DNA of 52,556 nt, taken from assembly GCA_003240695.1 (NCBI GenBank), contig QFNC01000018.1, positions 1 through 52,556 on the forward strand. The letters run 5' to 3'. Below the pieces are notes generated by a model that was not told the DNA's origin, did no database searches, and saw only the letters and a list, made by a program, of their open reading frames with translations. Positions 8,383-16,935 of this stretch are shown here, piece after piece (position 1 is the stretch's first letter; every line of letters begins with the position of its first letter). The stretch comes from Pseudoxanthomonas suwonensis (GTDB lineage: Bacteria > Pseudomonadota > Gammaproteobacteria > Xanthomonadales > Xanthomonadaceae). A program made the translations under genes and the position numbers.

Positions 8383-8496
8383 TCGAAAACAGGTGCGGGC
8401 AACGCGACGCGCAGGGAACGACCACGATAGAGCATCGCCCAGTTCGGTCCAACCGCTTTCGGAGGCACATCCAGCTTCCGTTCCATTGGACGCGGA

Positions 8497-9240
8497 TCAG
8501 GCCGATGGCGGGGCCGGATCGTCGTCGGCCATCCCTTGCGCATCGCTGATGCTGGTGCTGCTGACCCCGAGTTCGTAGTTCACCTGCACCCATTCGCGGG
8601 TGTGGTTGTCGTATACCGCCTGGATGGCGGCTTGGGCCGAGCCTTCGCCATCGAATCCGGCCAGTCCATTGGCGTGCAGACGGCTGAAACGGTCGTTCAG
8701 CGGGCGCAGTTGCACATCGCTCAAGGTCAGTGCCACATGCTGATCGCCGAATTCGCTGTTCAGGCGGCGCTGCACTTCATCGCCAAGACTGCGGGCCAGG
8801 GCCGAATCGGATTGCAATGCCTGCACCGGAGTGCTGTCGCGGCCGATGGTGAGTTTCGGATGCGTCACCACCGTGCCCACGCTGTCGTACAGTGCGCTGA
8901 ACTGCATCGGGATCCAGTCCGAATCCGGGCCCAGGCGCAAGGCGCCCACGCCGGTCAGGCGGCTGTCGATCAGGTTGACGGCCGTGCTGTCCAGGCGCTG
9001 CAGCTTCACGTCGATGCGGCGCTCTCCGAACTGCTCGCTGATGGCGCCGATCAGCGCCGCGGCCACCGCGGCGTCCATCGCCTGCTCGGCTTCCACCCGC
9101 GATTCGGGGGCCGCATCCGCAGCTCGCGCGACGACGCCGGCTGGCACGGCAGGCGAAGCCGTCGGCGTCTGCTGCGCGGCGATGGCCGTGGCCAGCAATC
9201 CGGTGGACATCAGGGCGGTGATCATCAATCGGCGGGGCAT
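8497..9240 (-). CDS. Secreted/periplasmic protein of unknown function
   Basis: A 247-residue protein with a Sec signal (MPRRLMITALMSTGLLATAIAA). The mature part has mixed alpha/beta character: LIGAISEQFGERRIDVKLQR, VNLIDSRLTGVGALRL and LNSEFGDQHVALTLSDVQL appear to be two related halves in which a long helix is followed by strands, like an internal duplication. No cysteines in the mature protein. I do not recognise a family. It lies 114 bases upstream of rarA on the same strand. Confidence 0.7.
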   Translation of the reverse strand: MPRRLMITALMSTGLLATAIAAQQTPTASPAVPAGVVARAADAAPESRVEAEQAMDAAVAAALIGAISEQFGERRIDVKLQRLDSTAVNLIDSRLTGVGALRLGPDSDWIPMQFSALYDSVGTVVTHPKLTIGRDSTPVQALQSDSALARSLGDEVQRRLNSEFGDQHVALTLSDVQLRPLNDRFSRLHANGLAGFDGEGSAQAAIQAVYDNHTREWVQVNYELGVSSTSISDAQGMADDDPAPPSA

Positions 9241-9371
9241 GGCGGAACTCGCGGCGCAGGCCTTCGATCAAGGCGTGTGCCCACTGTTCCAAGTGCTCCG
9301 TGCAGGAGGCGTGAGTCGCACGCATTCAGTCTGAACGGCTGCCGAATTTCCCCTAACCCATGCCCTCCACA

Positions 9372-10220
9372 TCATCCCAACACGGGGCGCGGCTGCTGCT
9401 CCGGGTGCCTTGGCGGATTGCGCTGCGCATCCAGTGCCTGATTGCTTGCCTGCAATTGCGCCAGCTCGGGCGGTGGCTGATCCAGAGGCATCCGCAGCGT
9501 GGCGTAGCCGGTGACATGATTGCCACTCATCAGGAACATGCCATCCACGCAGCCCGAGCGCTCGATGCAGTCCGGCCCGGTGAAGTCCTGCTGTTTCGAG
9601 GCGATCATCGTGACCATCACCTGTTCGGTAGAGCTTGCCGCAGGCATGCGTTCGCGGATGGCATCGAACAGGCGTTGATCCGCATCGTTCAACGCCAGTT
9701 CCGAGGATGGCGGTGATGCATCGGCAGGCGCCAAGCTCAGGCGCCTGTCGGTGGATACCGGCTGGGGCGTCGGCAGGTGCGAACCGATCACCACGTCGGG
9801 TGCCAGACCATGCTGCCCGTGGCGGACCTGATCGCTCCAAGCCATCGCCCCGCTGCCATCCTTTACCACCATGCGCCCCTGACCGACCGCTGCGCCGACC
9901 AGCTCCGCGAGTTTTTCCGCGGATACCCCCGGATTGCGCATTGCGATGTCGATGCCGATGGCGTTGTTGTGCAGATCCATCGCCTCGCGGTTGGCAACAT
10001 TGCCCGGAAGCCCTTCGTGGGCCGTGGTGAACGCCTTGGCCCAGTCGGCACCGTAGGTCTGTGCCAGCCGGGCGCTCCAATACGCATGGCGGAAGGCATC
10101 GCGGTGGCCGTCGTTGCCCTGCCATTCGTCCTGACGGCCGGACGGGATTCCCGCGGGAACCGTCTGATCCGGAAAACGCCTCTTCGCTTCGGCGAAGGCG
10201 TTCATCGATATGTCGTGCAT
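9372..10220 (-). CDS. Toxin-like protein, candidate type IV secretion effector (main part)
   Basis: 282 residues without signal peptide. Residues 38-90 carry a conserved pattern: GHRDAFRHAYWSA (39-49), AHEG (67-70), N74, and MDLHNNAIG (81-89); the His, Asp, Arg, Glu and Asn residues suggest a metal-dependent enzyme. I believe this is the domain catalogued as DUF6973, found in bacterial toxins. Residues ~175-282 (LNDADQRLFDAIRERMP ... DGMFLMSGNHVTGYATLRMP, PPPELAQLQASNQALDAQ) with a Q/P-rich tail resemble the C-terminal XVIPCD signal that carries effectors to the Xanthomonadales antibacterial type IV secretion system. A lipoprotein gene directly upstream is where immunity genes usually sit. 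The first ATG (10218-10220) follows an in-frame TAG by three bases, so the real gene was longer; see the entry at 10224-10413. Confidence 0.6.
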   Translation of the reverse strand: MHDISMNAFAEAKRRFPDQTVPAGIPSGRQDEWQGNDGHRDAFRHAYWSARLAQTYGADWAKAFTTAHEGLPGNVANREAMDLHNNAIGIDIAMRNPGVSAEKLAELVGAAVGQGRMVVKDGSGAMAWSDQVRHGQHGLAPDVVIGSHLPTPQPVSTDRRLSLAPADASPPSSELALNDADQRLFDAIRERMPAASSTEQVMVTMIASKQQDFTGPDCIERSGCVDGMFLMSGNHVTGYATLRMPLDQPPPELAQLQASNQALDAQRNPPRHPEQQPRPVLG

Positions 10221-10223
10221 CTG

Positions 10224-10413
10224 CTACAGGCCGAGCAGGCCGCGATCGAAGGTGAGACGGTCGAGCAACTGGCCTTCGGTACGCGTCATTTGCCTGCCAT
10301 CGCTGCCAGGAATGTCGATCGCGCCGAAGACACGCGGGTGGTAGGAGATGACCTGAATCGTCCGCGACCTGGTATCGGGTGCGAACCACGGCAAGATCGG
10401 GCCGTGCCCTCAC
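10224..10413 (-). pseudogene. Detached N-terminal part of the effector gene
   Basis: In the same frame as 9372-10220 the code upstream reads PILPWFAPDTRSRTIQV, SYHPRVFGAIDIPGSDGRQM and TRTEGQLLDRLTFDRGLLGL, then TAG, CAG, ATG. It reads smoothly into the next gene if TAG is read as CAG (Gln). A good ribosome site AAGGAG (10421-10426) stands seven bases before a GTG at 10411-10413, but that GTG opens another frame; removal of one base between 10401 and 10410, for example in the C-run at 10399-10401, would join it. A TTG at 10392-10394 is the only in-frame start. So one frameshift and one C-to-T change probably broke the gene. A separate 56-residue peptide is the alternative. Confidence 0.5.
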
Positions 10414-10441
10414 GGGTGGACTCCTTCGCGGCGCGACGGAC

Positions 10442-10849
10442 TCAGTCGCGGGTCAGTTGGTGGGATACCAGTCGGCCTTGGTGATAGCGGAGTTTGTAAT
10501 ATTCGGCATTGATCCCGAACGGGGATGTCCCCAGCGCATACGCATCCACGCCGGCATCCGCATCGCTGCGGTCCGGTTCGCCGAGGATGTCGAGGACATC
10601 CTGCCTTGCCATGCCCTCGCGCAGCAATGGTTTCAGTCCGGGAAGCTGGGCCGAGCGACGATTGTCGGCAGAGGCCACGCCACGCTGGGATTTCCAGTCG
10701 TCGCTGATGAATCCGACGCTTGTGTGGTTCATGCTGCATCCCGATGCAAGCAAAAGACCGATCATCACCAGGACCCGGCAGTGATCCGGAAACGGATTCC
10801 GACTGCCTGATCGTCGTCGTGCTGGCGGCGTGTGCGATCCGTACCACAT
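10442..10849 (-). CDS. Lipoprotein with BamE/SmpA-like fold, candidate immunity protein
   Basis: A small lipoprotein: the hydrophobic stretch VLVMIGLLLASGC ends in a lipobox Cys, then SMNHTSVGF. The mature part ends with a BamE/SmpA-like segment, LKPLLREGMARQDVLDILGE then PD...GVDAYALG and YYKLRYHQGRLVSHQL, typical of the fold helix-helix-three strands. Immunity proteins of the antibacterial type IV system are usually periplasmic lipoproteins encoded just upstream of their effector, as here. The start is uncertain: the ATG at 10763-10765 leaves too short a signal without positive charge, so I used the ATG at 10847-10849, which adds an Arg-rich start. Its stop is 16 bases before the effector's ribosome site. 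Confidence 0.6.
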   Translation of the reverse strand: MWYGSHTPPARRRSGSRNPFPDHCRVLVMIGLLLASGCSMNHTSVGFISDDWKSQRGVASADNRRSAQLPGLKPLLREGMARQDVLDILGEPDRSDADAGVDAYALGTSPFGINAEYYKLRYHQGRLVSHQLTRD

Positions 10850-10878
10850 ATCGGCCCGATCCGGCTTGTCTGGCGAAC

Positions 10879-11070
10879 CTAGCATATCGCCCGCGATCGA
10901 CAGGATGAACGCGCGACCGCAGGATCCAGCAGCACGTAGGCCTTGCGCAAGGCGGGGGGCGTGCAGCCTTCACAGGATTCGGAAAGCTGCTGGTTGAATG
11001 CTGCATATTCCTTGGCATTGAACTCCCGTTCCACCCCGAACGGTGTGCCCGCCTGGACCGCACCTGCCAA
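10879..11070 (-). pseudogene. Remnant of a small secreted protein
   Basis: The frame reads ALLAGAVQAG, a signal-peptide end, then TPFGVEREFNAKEYAAFNQQ and LSESCEGCTPPALRKAYVLL before TAG. There is no in-frame ATG or GTG; an ATG at 11091-11093 is one base out of frame with the rest of the signal (CAVACAALLAGAVQA), so a one-base change may have broken it. It lies between lolA and the lipoprotein gene. Initiation at the TTG 11068-11070 is possible but would leave a signal without positive residues. No family recognised. Confidence 0.4.
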
Positions 11071-11106
11071 TAACGCGGCACAGGCGACCGCACACCATTG
11101 CGATCT

Positions 11107-11736
11107 TCACTCTTCACCCACCACATCCACCCCTTTCGGCGGCACGAAGCGGAACGTCGGCGCAGCGAACTTCGGGTTGCGCTTCCAGCCGGAAAACGCA
11201 ACGTCGGTTCGCTGGCCCAGCGCATCGGTCACCTGCATGCGACGCAGGCCCTTCGCATCGAAACCCAGTTGGGCCACGCTGAACCCGGACTGTTCGGCCG
11301 ATTGCTTTGGTTTCAACTGCAGCCATTGCAGGCCGTTGCGGCTGCCAGCCTCGTTGACGATGTAATCGCGATCCAGCTTGGATGGGTCGATCAGCGCGGT
11401 GAGCGGGCTATCCTGCTCGGCACCGCCTTGGGCGCGGCGCGTGACCTGTTGCAGGTCTGGGTCGTACACCCACACGGTATTGCCGTCGGCCACGATCAGC
11501 TGCGGATACGGTTTGGCATATTCCCAGCGGAACAGCCGCGGCGCCGACAGCGCCACCCGCCCGCTGGAGGTTTCCCGCTGCTTGCCGGCCGGATCGAACA
11601 CGGTCTGGGTGAACTGGCCATCCAGCCCTTCCAGATCCTTGGTGAACGCATCCAGGCGATCGCGGGTACCGGCAGCATGCGCAGCCCCCCCTGCCAGCAG
11701 CAGGGCGATGGTGAAAGCAGTCAGGCGTCGGGTCAT
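11107..11736 (-). CDS. lolA: Outer-membrane lipoprotein carrier protein LolA
   Basis: A 209-residue periplasmic chaperone that takes lipoproteins from the LolCDE complex to LolB. The signal is MTRRLTAFTIALLLAGGAAHA. Typical LolA segments follow: LEGLDGQFTQTVFDPAGK (36-53), SSGRVALSAPRLFRWEYAKP, PQLIVADGNTVWVYDPDLQQ VT and GLRRMQVTDALGQRTDVAFS. Its task fits the many lipoproteins in this window (MltB, BamC, the candidate immunity protein). A gap of about 130 bases separates it from galU upstream. Confidence 0.93.
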   Translation of the reverse strand: MTRRLTAFTIALLLAGGAAHAAGTRDRLDAFTKDLEGLDGQFTQTVFDPAGKQRETSSGRVALSAPRLFRWEYAKPYPQLIVADGNTVWVYDPDLQQVTRRAQGGAEQDSPLTALIDPSKLDRDYIVNEAGSRNGLQWLQLKPKQSAEQSGFSVAQLGFDAKGLRRMQVTDALGQRTDVAFSGWKRNPKFAAPTFRFVPPKGVDVVGEE

Positions 11737-11863
11737 GGCGGGTCTCGCGGATAAACTCGATGGAAGGAGTGTGCCGGCACGATCCTGAATGGGAATTCGA
11801 AGCCTTGACGGTCGTGCATCCGCATTCAGGATGTTCCCCGAGACGGCGGAGCGACCGGGTCTG

Positions 11864-12769
11864 TTACGACTCGGATATTCCCAGTTCGTTCAGGACGCCC
11901 AGCATCAGTTCGCGTGCCGCATGGCTGAGATGCTCGTGGTCAAGTGCGTAGCGGATGGTCGCCTCGATCAGGCCCAGATGCGTGCCGCAGTCGAAGCGCG
12001 TGCCCTGGAAACGATAGGCATCCACCCGGTGCCCGTGCAGCATTGCGGCGATGGCATCGGTCAGCTGGATTTCGCCGCCTGCGCCGCGTGGCGTGTTTTC
12101 CAGCCGATCGAACACGTTCGCATCCAGGACGTAACGCCCCACCACGGCCAGGGTGCTGGGTGCCTGTGCGGGTGCGGGTTTTTCCACGATGTGCGTGATG
12201 CGGGCGGCGCGGCCGTCGAATGCATCCGTGGCCACGATGCCGTAGCTGTCGGTCTTGTCCCGCGGCACGTCCTGCACGGCCACCGCACTGCCGCCATTGC
12301 GCTCGACGTGCTCGATCATCTGCTTCAGCGCGCCATCGCCGCGACTGAAGATCAGGTCGTCCGGCAGCAGCACCGCGAAGGGCCGATCGCCCACCACCGG
12401 CCTGGCGCACAGCACGGCATGCCCCAGCCCGAGCGCTTCGGACTGGGTGACGAAAACGGACCGCACGTGCGACGGCAGCACGTTGCGCACCTGCTGCAAC
12501 TGCTCGATCTTGCCGGCCGCCTGCAGACGCTGTTCGAGTTCGTAGGCCTTGTCGAAATAATCGGCGACCGCGTGCTTATAGCGATTGGTGACGAACACCA
12601 AGGTGTCGCATCCGGCCTGCACCGCCTCGTCCACCGCGTACTGGATCAGCGGCCGGTCCACGATGGGCAGCATTTCCTTCGGGACCGTCTTGGTGGCCGG
12701 CAGGAAGCGGGTGCCCAGACCGGCCACGGGAAACACGGCCGTGCGTACCGCACGCTGCACGGGCGGCAT
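11864..12769 (-). CDS. galU: UTP-glucose-1-phosphate uridylyltransferase GalU
   Basis: 301 residues. Makes UDP-glucose from UTP and glucose-1-phosphate for lipopolysaccharide and exopolysaccharide. The nucleotide-binding signature GLGTRFLPATKTVPKEM is at residues 17-33, followed by VDRPLIQYAVDEAVQAG, FVTQSEALGLGHAVLCA and LLPDDLI, and VEKPAPAQAPSTLAVVGRYV. The start lies four bases from the stop of the dehydratase gene upstream, so it belongs to the same transcript. Confidence 0.95.
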   Translation of the reverse strand: MPPVQRAVRTAVFPVAGLGTRFLPATKTVPKEMLPIVDRPLIQYAVDEAVQAGCDTLVFVTNRYKHAVADYFDKAYELEQRLQAAGKIEQLQQVRNVLPSHVRSVFVTQSEALGLGHAVLCARPVVGDRPFAVLLPDDLIFSRGDGALKQMIEHVERNGGSAVAVQDVPRDKTDSYGIVATDAFDGRAARITHIVEKPAPAQAPSTLAVVGRYVLDANVFDRLENTPRGAGGEIQLTDAIAAMLHGHRVDAYRFQGTRFDCGTHLGLIEATIRYALDHEHLSHAARELMLGVLNELGISES

Positions 12770-12772
12770 TGG

Positions 12773-14686
12773 TCAGACCGTCCGTGCGTGACGTGCGGGA
12801 AACGCGATGACGGTGCTGCCGGGATCGACCCTGGAACGCTGCACCGGGTCGAATTCGGGAACCGCGGCACGCAGGGCATTGGCCAGGCGCTCCAGGTCGT
12901 AGTCCGCACAGGCGTGCTGCAGGTCATTCAGCGCCATGTCGATGGCATCCGCGGACACGTCGCGCGATTCGGCCTGCAGGATCTTCGGATGCGCGGTGGG
13001 ACGATAGCGTTCGTCGGCATGGAACAGGCTTTCGTGCAGTTTCTCGCCGGGACGCAGACCGGTGTACACGATGGCGATGTCGCGCTGGGGCTGTTTCCCC
13101 GCCAGACGGATCATCTGCTCGGCCAGCAGGCGGATCGGCACCGGTTCACCCATGTCCAGCGTGTAGATGGCCGAATGCGAGCCGAAGGCCGCGGCCTGCA
13201 GGATCAGCTGGCATGCCTCGGGGATGGTCATGAAATAGCGGGTGACATCCGGATGGGTCACCGTGATGGGGCCGCCGGCCCGGATCTGTTCGCGGAACAG
13301 CGGCACCACGCTGCCGGCCGAATCCAGCACGTTGCCGAAGCGCACGGTGATGGCGTTGGTGCCATGCGTCGCGGCCATGCCCTGGCACACCATTTCCGCC
13401 AGTCGCTTCGTGGCGCCCAGCACGTTAACCGGGTCCACGGCCTTGTCGGTGGAAATCAGCACGAAACAGCCTGCGCCGGCATCGCGTGCCGCCTGGGCAA
13501 CCGTGCGGGTGGCCAAGGCATTGTTGCGCACGGCCTCGCGCAGCTGGCCCTCCAGGACCGGCACCTGCTTGTACGCAGCGGCATGGAACACGGCATCCGG
13601 TGGTGCCAGGCGCATGGCGTGTGCCATCACGGCCGGGTCGCCGCAATCGCCCAGCACCGGAATGCAGTCGATGTCGGGAAAACTCCGCTGCAGCTCGATC
13701 TGCATGCGCATCAGCGCCAGTTCGTCGATTTCGACCATCACCAGCCGGCTGGCACCCAGACGTGCGCACTGGCGGCAGAGTTCCGAACCGATCGACCCCC
13801 CCGCCCCGGTCACCAGCACGGCACGTCCGGACAGCCAGGTGCGGATCGCCTTCCAGTTCGGAGTGACGGGGCGCCGCCCCAGCAGATCCTCGATGGAAAT
13901 TTCCTTCAACTCGCCCGGCAGCGAGCGGCCGGCCAGCAAGTCGTCGAAACGCGGCACCTGACGGATCGGCAGACCGGTCGCTTCGCACAGTTCCACCGCA
14001 CGTCGCAATGTGGCGGCATCCTGCGACGGCATCGCGATCACCAGCATGTCGGCCGCGGTTTCCGGAGCGATGCGTGTCACCGCGTCCAGGCGCCCCAGCA
14101 CCGGTACGCCATGCAGGCGGCTGCCCTGCAGCTTGGCGGCATCGTCGAGAAAGCCGACCGGCTGGTACACGCCGGTGCGGCGCATGTCGCGCAGCAGGGC
14201 TTCGCCGGCTTGTCCCGCGCCCAGGATCAGCACGCGCCGCACCGGCCGCCCTGCCGCGCCGATGCCATGGTCTTTCCACACCCGGTACAGCAGGCGCGGC
14301 ATGCCCAGCAGCATGGTCAGCACCACCGGATACAGCACCAGCACCGATCGCGGCACGTACTGCAGGCGGTTGTACAGGAACAGGCAGGCCGCAATCGACA
14401 GCAGGCCGATCAGCGATGCCTTCACGATGTTGACCAGATCGGGCACGCTGGCGAATCGCCACAATCCGCGATACAGCCCGACCCGCCAGAACACCACGCC
14501 TTGCGCCAGCAGGACCAGCACCAAATCGGCATCGAAACCGAATTCGGGTACCGGTCCACCCGCGGACGCGATGGCATAGCGGAACTGGTGCAGTCCCAAC
14601 CACGCCAGGCACACCATCGCCAGGTCGTGGAAGATGACGGCCGCGCGCGGCAGGTGCATTCGCCAGCGGTTGTCGGGGGATGTCAT
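12773..14686 (-). CDS. Membrane nucleoside-diphosphate-sugar 4,6-dehydratase (CapD/WbpM type)
   Basis: A 637-residue inner-membrane enzyme of UDP-sugar modification for O-antigen or capsule. Residues 12-135 form about four membrane helices; 150-265 a Rossmann-like domain (RRVLILGAGQAGEALLRD); 288-600 the short-chain dehydrogenase domain with the NAD motif TGAGGSIG (293-300), AAAYKQVPVLE and the catalytic STDKAVDPVNVLGATKR (412-428). These residues fit the WbpM/FlaA1 branch, which removes water at C4/C6 of UDP-GlcNAc. I chose the ATG at 14684-14686 because it overlaps the stop of the upstream transferase gene by ATGA and starts the homologous part; the open frame continues to 14932 only inside that gene. 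Next partner: the WecA-like transferase upstream. Confidence 0.9.
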   Translation of the reverse strand: MTSPDNRWRMHLPRAAVIFHDLAMVCLAWLGLHQFRYAIASAGGPVPEFGFDADLVLVLLAQGVVFWRVGLYRGLWRFASVPDLVNIVKASLIGLLSIAACLFLYNRLQYVPRSVLVLYPVVLTMLLGMPRLLYRVWKDHGIGAAGRPVRRVLILGAGQAGEALLRDMRRTGVYQPVGFLDDAAKLQGSRLHGVPVLGRLDAVTRIAPETAADMLVIAMPSQDAATLRRAVELCEATGLPIRQVPRFDDLLAGRSLPGELKEISIEDLLGRRPVTPNWKAIRTWLSGRAVLVTGAGGSIGSELCRQCARLGASRLVMVEIDELALMRMQIELQRSFPDIDCIPVLGDCGDPAVMAHAMRLAPPDAVFHAAAYKQVPVLEGQLREAVRNNALATRTVAQAARDAGAGCFVLISTDKAVDPVNVLGATKRLAEMVCQGMAATHGTNAITVRFGNVLDSAGSVVPLFREQIRAGGPITVTHPDVTRYFMTIPEACQLILQAAAFGSHSAIYTLDMGEPVPIRLLAEQMIRLAGKQPQRDIAIVYTGLRPGEKLHESLFHADERYRPTAHPKILQAESRDVSADAIDMALNDLQHACADYDLERLANALRAAVPEFDPVQRSRVDPGSTVIAFPARHARTV

Positions 14687-15696
14687 GAACGGATTCCTTG
14701 CGACTGCATCGGCAGGTAGTGCCAGTTGCGGGTCGTCCACCAGATGCCCGCCCCCGCCAGGCACCAGCCGACCACGCCAAGCATGATAACGCCCGGTGCC
14801 CGCGTGTGCAGCAAGCAGGCCACGCCCAGACCGGCGATCGTCCAAGCCGCATAGGCCAGGGTGACCGGCCAGTGCTGCTGTCGCGCTCGTGCCGCGCGCT
14901 GGTATAGATGCTGCACGTGGGCACTCCACCAAGGTTCGCGGCGAACGATGCGCCTGGACAATGTCAACGATGCGTCAAGAAGAAAGGCCGACATCGGCAG
15001 CAGGAGCACCCACAGCGCGAAAGGCGGCAGGTCCTGCGGCCAGATCAGCAGGGCGAAGGCCAGCAGGAATCCGAGCGATCCGCTGCCGACATCGCCCATG
15101 AAGATGCGCGCCCGGGGCGCATTGAACGGCAGGAACCCCGCACAGACCGCGGCCAGTGCCAACGCCGGCAGCCAGGCCATCTGCGCTGCAGGAACCAGCA
15201 CCATCGCCAGCGCGCACAGCAGCGCCTGACTGGCGGCGATGCCGTCGATACCATCCATGAAGTTCCACACGTTCACCAACACCGGGATCGCGATCGCGAC
15301 GACGCCCACCTGCGGCAAAGGCGCACCGGACAGCCACGCACCGACCCCCACGGCCAGGGCCGCCAGCACGTGCGCCGTCAGCCGGATGCGCGCCGACAAC
15401 CCGCCGTGATCGTCGCGCCAACCCACCCCGGCCACCAGCGACAACCCGACCATCCCGCCCAGCAGCAGCGCGGCCCGCTGCGGTTGCCAGCACAGCAAAC
15501 AGGCCATCGCCACCAGGCCGGAAACCGCAAACACGATACCGCCGCCGCGCGGCGTGGCCACCGCATGGCTGCGGCGTGCATCCGGCTGGTCGATCAGCGC
15601 CTTGCGGATGGCGTAGCGACGTGCCAGAGCGGTGCCGATAAGCCCGATCATGGCATGCATCGCCAGCCAGGCGCCGATCATCCCGACATCGCGCAT
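14683..15696 (-). CDS. WecA/WbpL-like polyprenyl-phosphate sugar-1-phosphate transferase
   Basis: 337 residues, about ten membrane helices, glycosyltransferase family 4 (MraY/WecA). It attaches the first sugar-1-phosphate to undecaprenyl phosphate at the inner membrane. The Mg-binding motif NFMDGIDGI is at 145-153, ARIFMGDVGSGSLGF at 196-210, and HVQHLYQRA at about 277 matches the HLHHxL-type C-terminal motif. The substrate sugar cannot be read from the sequence; pairing with a WbpM-type dehydratase suggests QuiNAc, FucNAc or a similar sugar. Located directly behind lapB (six-base gap). Confidence 0.88.
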   Translation of the reverse strand: MRDVGMIGAWLAMHAMIGLIGTALARRYAIRKALIDQPDARRSHAVATPRGGGIVFAVSGLVAMACLLCWQPQRAALLLGGMVGLSLVAGVGWRDDHGGLSARIRLTAHVLAALAVGVGAWLSGAPLPQVGVVAIAIPVLVNVWNFMDGIDGIAASQALLCALAMVLVPAAQMAWLPALALAAVCAGFLPFNAPRARIFMGDVGSGSLGFLLAFALLIWPQDLPPFALWVLLLPMSAFLLDASLTLSRRIVRREPWWSAHVQHLYQRAARARQQHWPVTLAYAAWTIAGLGVACLLHTRAPGVIMLGVVGWCLAGAGIWWTTRNWHYLPMQSQGIRS

Positions 15697-15702
15697 GTCC
15701 GG

Positions 15703-16884
15703 TCACACCACCGCGTAGTTCAGCAGCGGCTTGATCGTGCCCCATTCCTTGCAGCTGGGGCAGCGCCAGTGGTGGCTGCGCGCACCGAAACCGCAGCGGT
15801 TGCAGCGGTAGCTGGGATTGCGCACCAGCAACTGGTCGGTGATGTGCTTCAATTCCCGCAGCACGCCACCGGCATCGCCGCCGGCATCGGCCAGGGTCAG
15901 GTCGATCAGCGCCGCCTCGCCGCGCACCGAAGGACGATTCTTCAGTTCGGTGGACAGGTACTCGCGCGCGGCCACCACGCCGCTTTCGCCTTCGATCAAG
16001 CGTGTCAGCGCCAGCACCGGGGCGATGCCGCGGTAGTGTTCGGCCAGCTCCAGCAGGAAGGATCGGGCGCCGGTCACCTCGCCGACCCGGGCATAGGCTG
16101 GCATCAATGCCGGCAGGATGTCCGGCAGGAAGTCGGGATCGTGACGCGCGGCGCGTTCCAGGGCACGGATCGCGGCGCGGTCGTTGCCGGTTTCCAGTTC
16201 GATGCGCCCTTCCAGCATGCCCGCACGCACGGATGTGGGATCGGCCGCGTAGGCGCGGGCGATGGCCGCCCGTGCGCCGGGGGCATCGCCGGCAGCACGC
16301 AGCTGATCGGCCAGTTCGCATTCGAACTGGGCCACAAAACGGCCCATGGCCTCGCCGGTCACGTCCTCGTAGCGCAGCGCGTTCTCGATGGCCTTGGGCC
16401 AGTCGCGTTCGGCCTGGTAGATGTCGATCAGGTGTTTCAAGGCCTGGGGCGCGCGCTGGTCGATGCGGGCCAGGTCGGTGAACACGGTTTCGGCGCGATC
16501 CAGCAGGCCGGAACGCATGTAGTCCTCGCCCAGTGCCAGCAGCGCCTGCACCCGTTGCGCATCGCCCAGGTCGCGTCGTTCCACCAGTGCCTGGTGCAGG
16601 CGGATGGCACGATCCACCTCGCCGCGACGGCGGAACAGATGGCCCAGTGCGATCTGCGTTTCGAAGGTGTCCTTGTCCAGTTCGGCGATGTGCAGGAACA
16701 GCTCGATCGCCTTGTCCGGCTGTTCGTTCAGCAGGTAGTTCAGGCCGCGGAAATAGGTGGTGGACAGCTTGCTGACCCGGCTGCTGCTGTCGTGCTTGCC
16801 GCCGCGGCGGCCCAGTGCCCAGCCGATGACGCCCACCAGCGGCAGCAGAATGATGAACCAGATCCAGTCATCCAGCAGTGCCAT
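15703..16884 (-). CDS. lapB: LapB (YciM), regulator of lipopolysaccharide synthesis
   Basis: 393 residues. An N-terminal membrane helix (DDWIWFIILLPLVGVIGWALG, residues ~5-25) anchors a cytosolic row of TPR repeats (LNYLLNEQPDKAIELFLHIA, TFETQIALGHLFRRRGEVDR and others), ending in a rubredoxin-like metal domain: CNRCGF and CPSC at about 357-378. LapB links the FtsH protease to LpxC turnover. Its position next to polysaccharide genes and behind ihfB fits this role and the known xanthomonad gene order. Confidence 0.93.
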   Translation of the reverse strand: MALLDDWIWFIILLPLVGVIGWALGRRGGKHDSSSRVSKLSTTYFRGLNYLLNEQPDKAIELFLHIAELDKDTFETQIALGHLFRRRGEVDRAIRLHQALVERRDLGDAQRVQALLALGEDYMRSGLLDRAETVFTDLARIDQRAPQALKHLIDIYQAERDWPKAIENALRYEDVTGEAMGRFVAQFECELADQLRAAGDAPGARAAIARAYAADPTSVRAGMLEGRIELETGNDRAAIRALERAARHDPDFLPDILPALMPAYARVGEVTGARSFLLELAEHYRGIAPVLALTRLIEGESGVVAAREYLSTELKNRPSVRGEAALIDLTLADAGGDAGGVLRELKHITDQLLVRNPSYRCNRCGFGARSHHWRCPSCKEWGTIKPLLNYAVV

Positions 16885-16935
16885 GTTCGGCTCCTTCGGC
16901 GCCGCGGCGGCAGAGGCCGCGCCGCTGCGAAAACA

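Noticed and set aside
9268..10413. A 381-codon minus-strand frame starting at a GTG with a good ribosome site
   Set aside because: The translation after the first codons has no domain-like composition, while another frame in the same DNA shows conserved blocks and a Gln-rich tail. The ribosome site is better explained as that of the effector gene before a frameshift.
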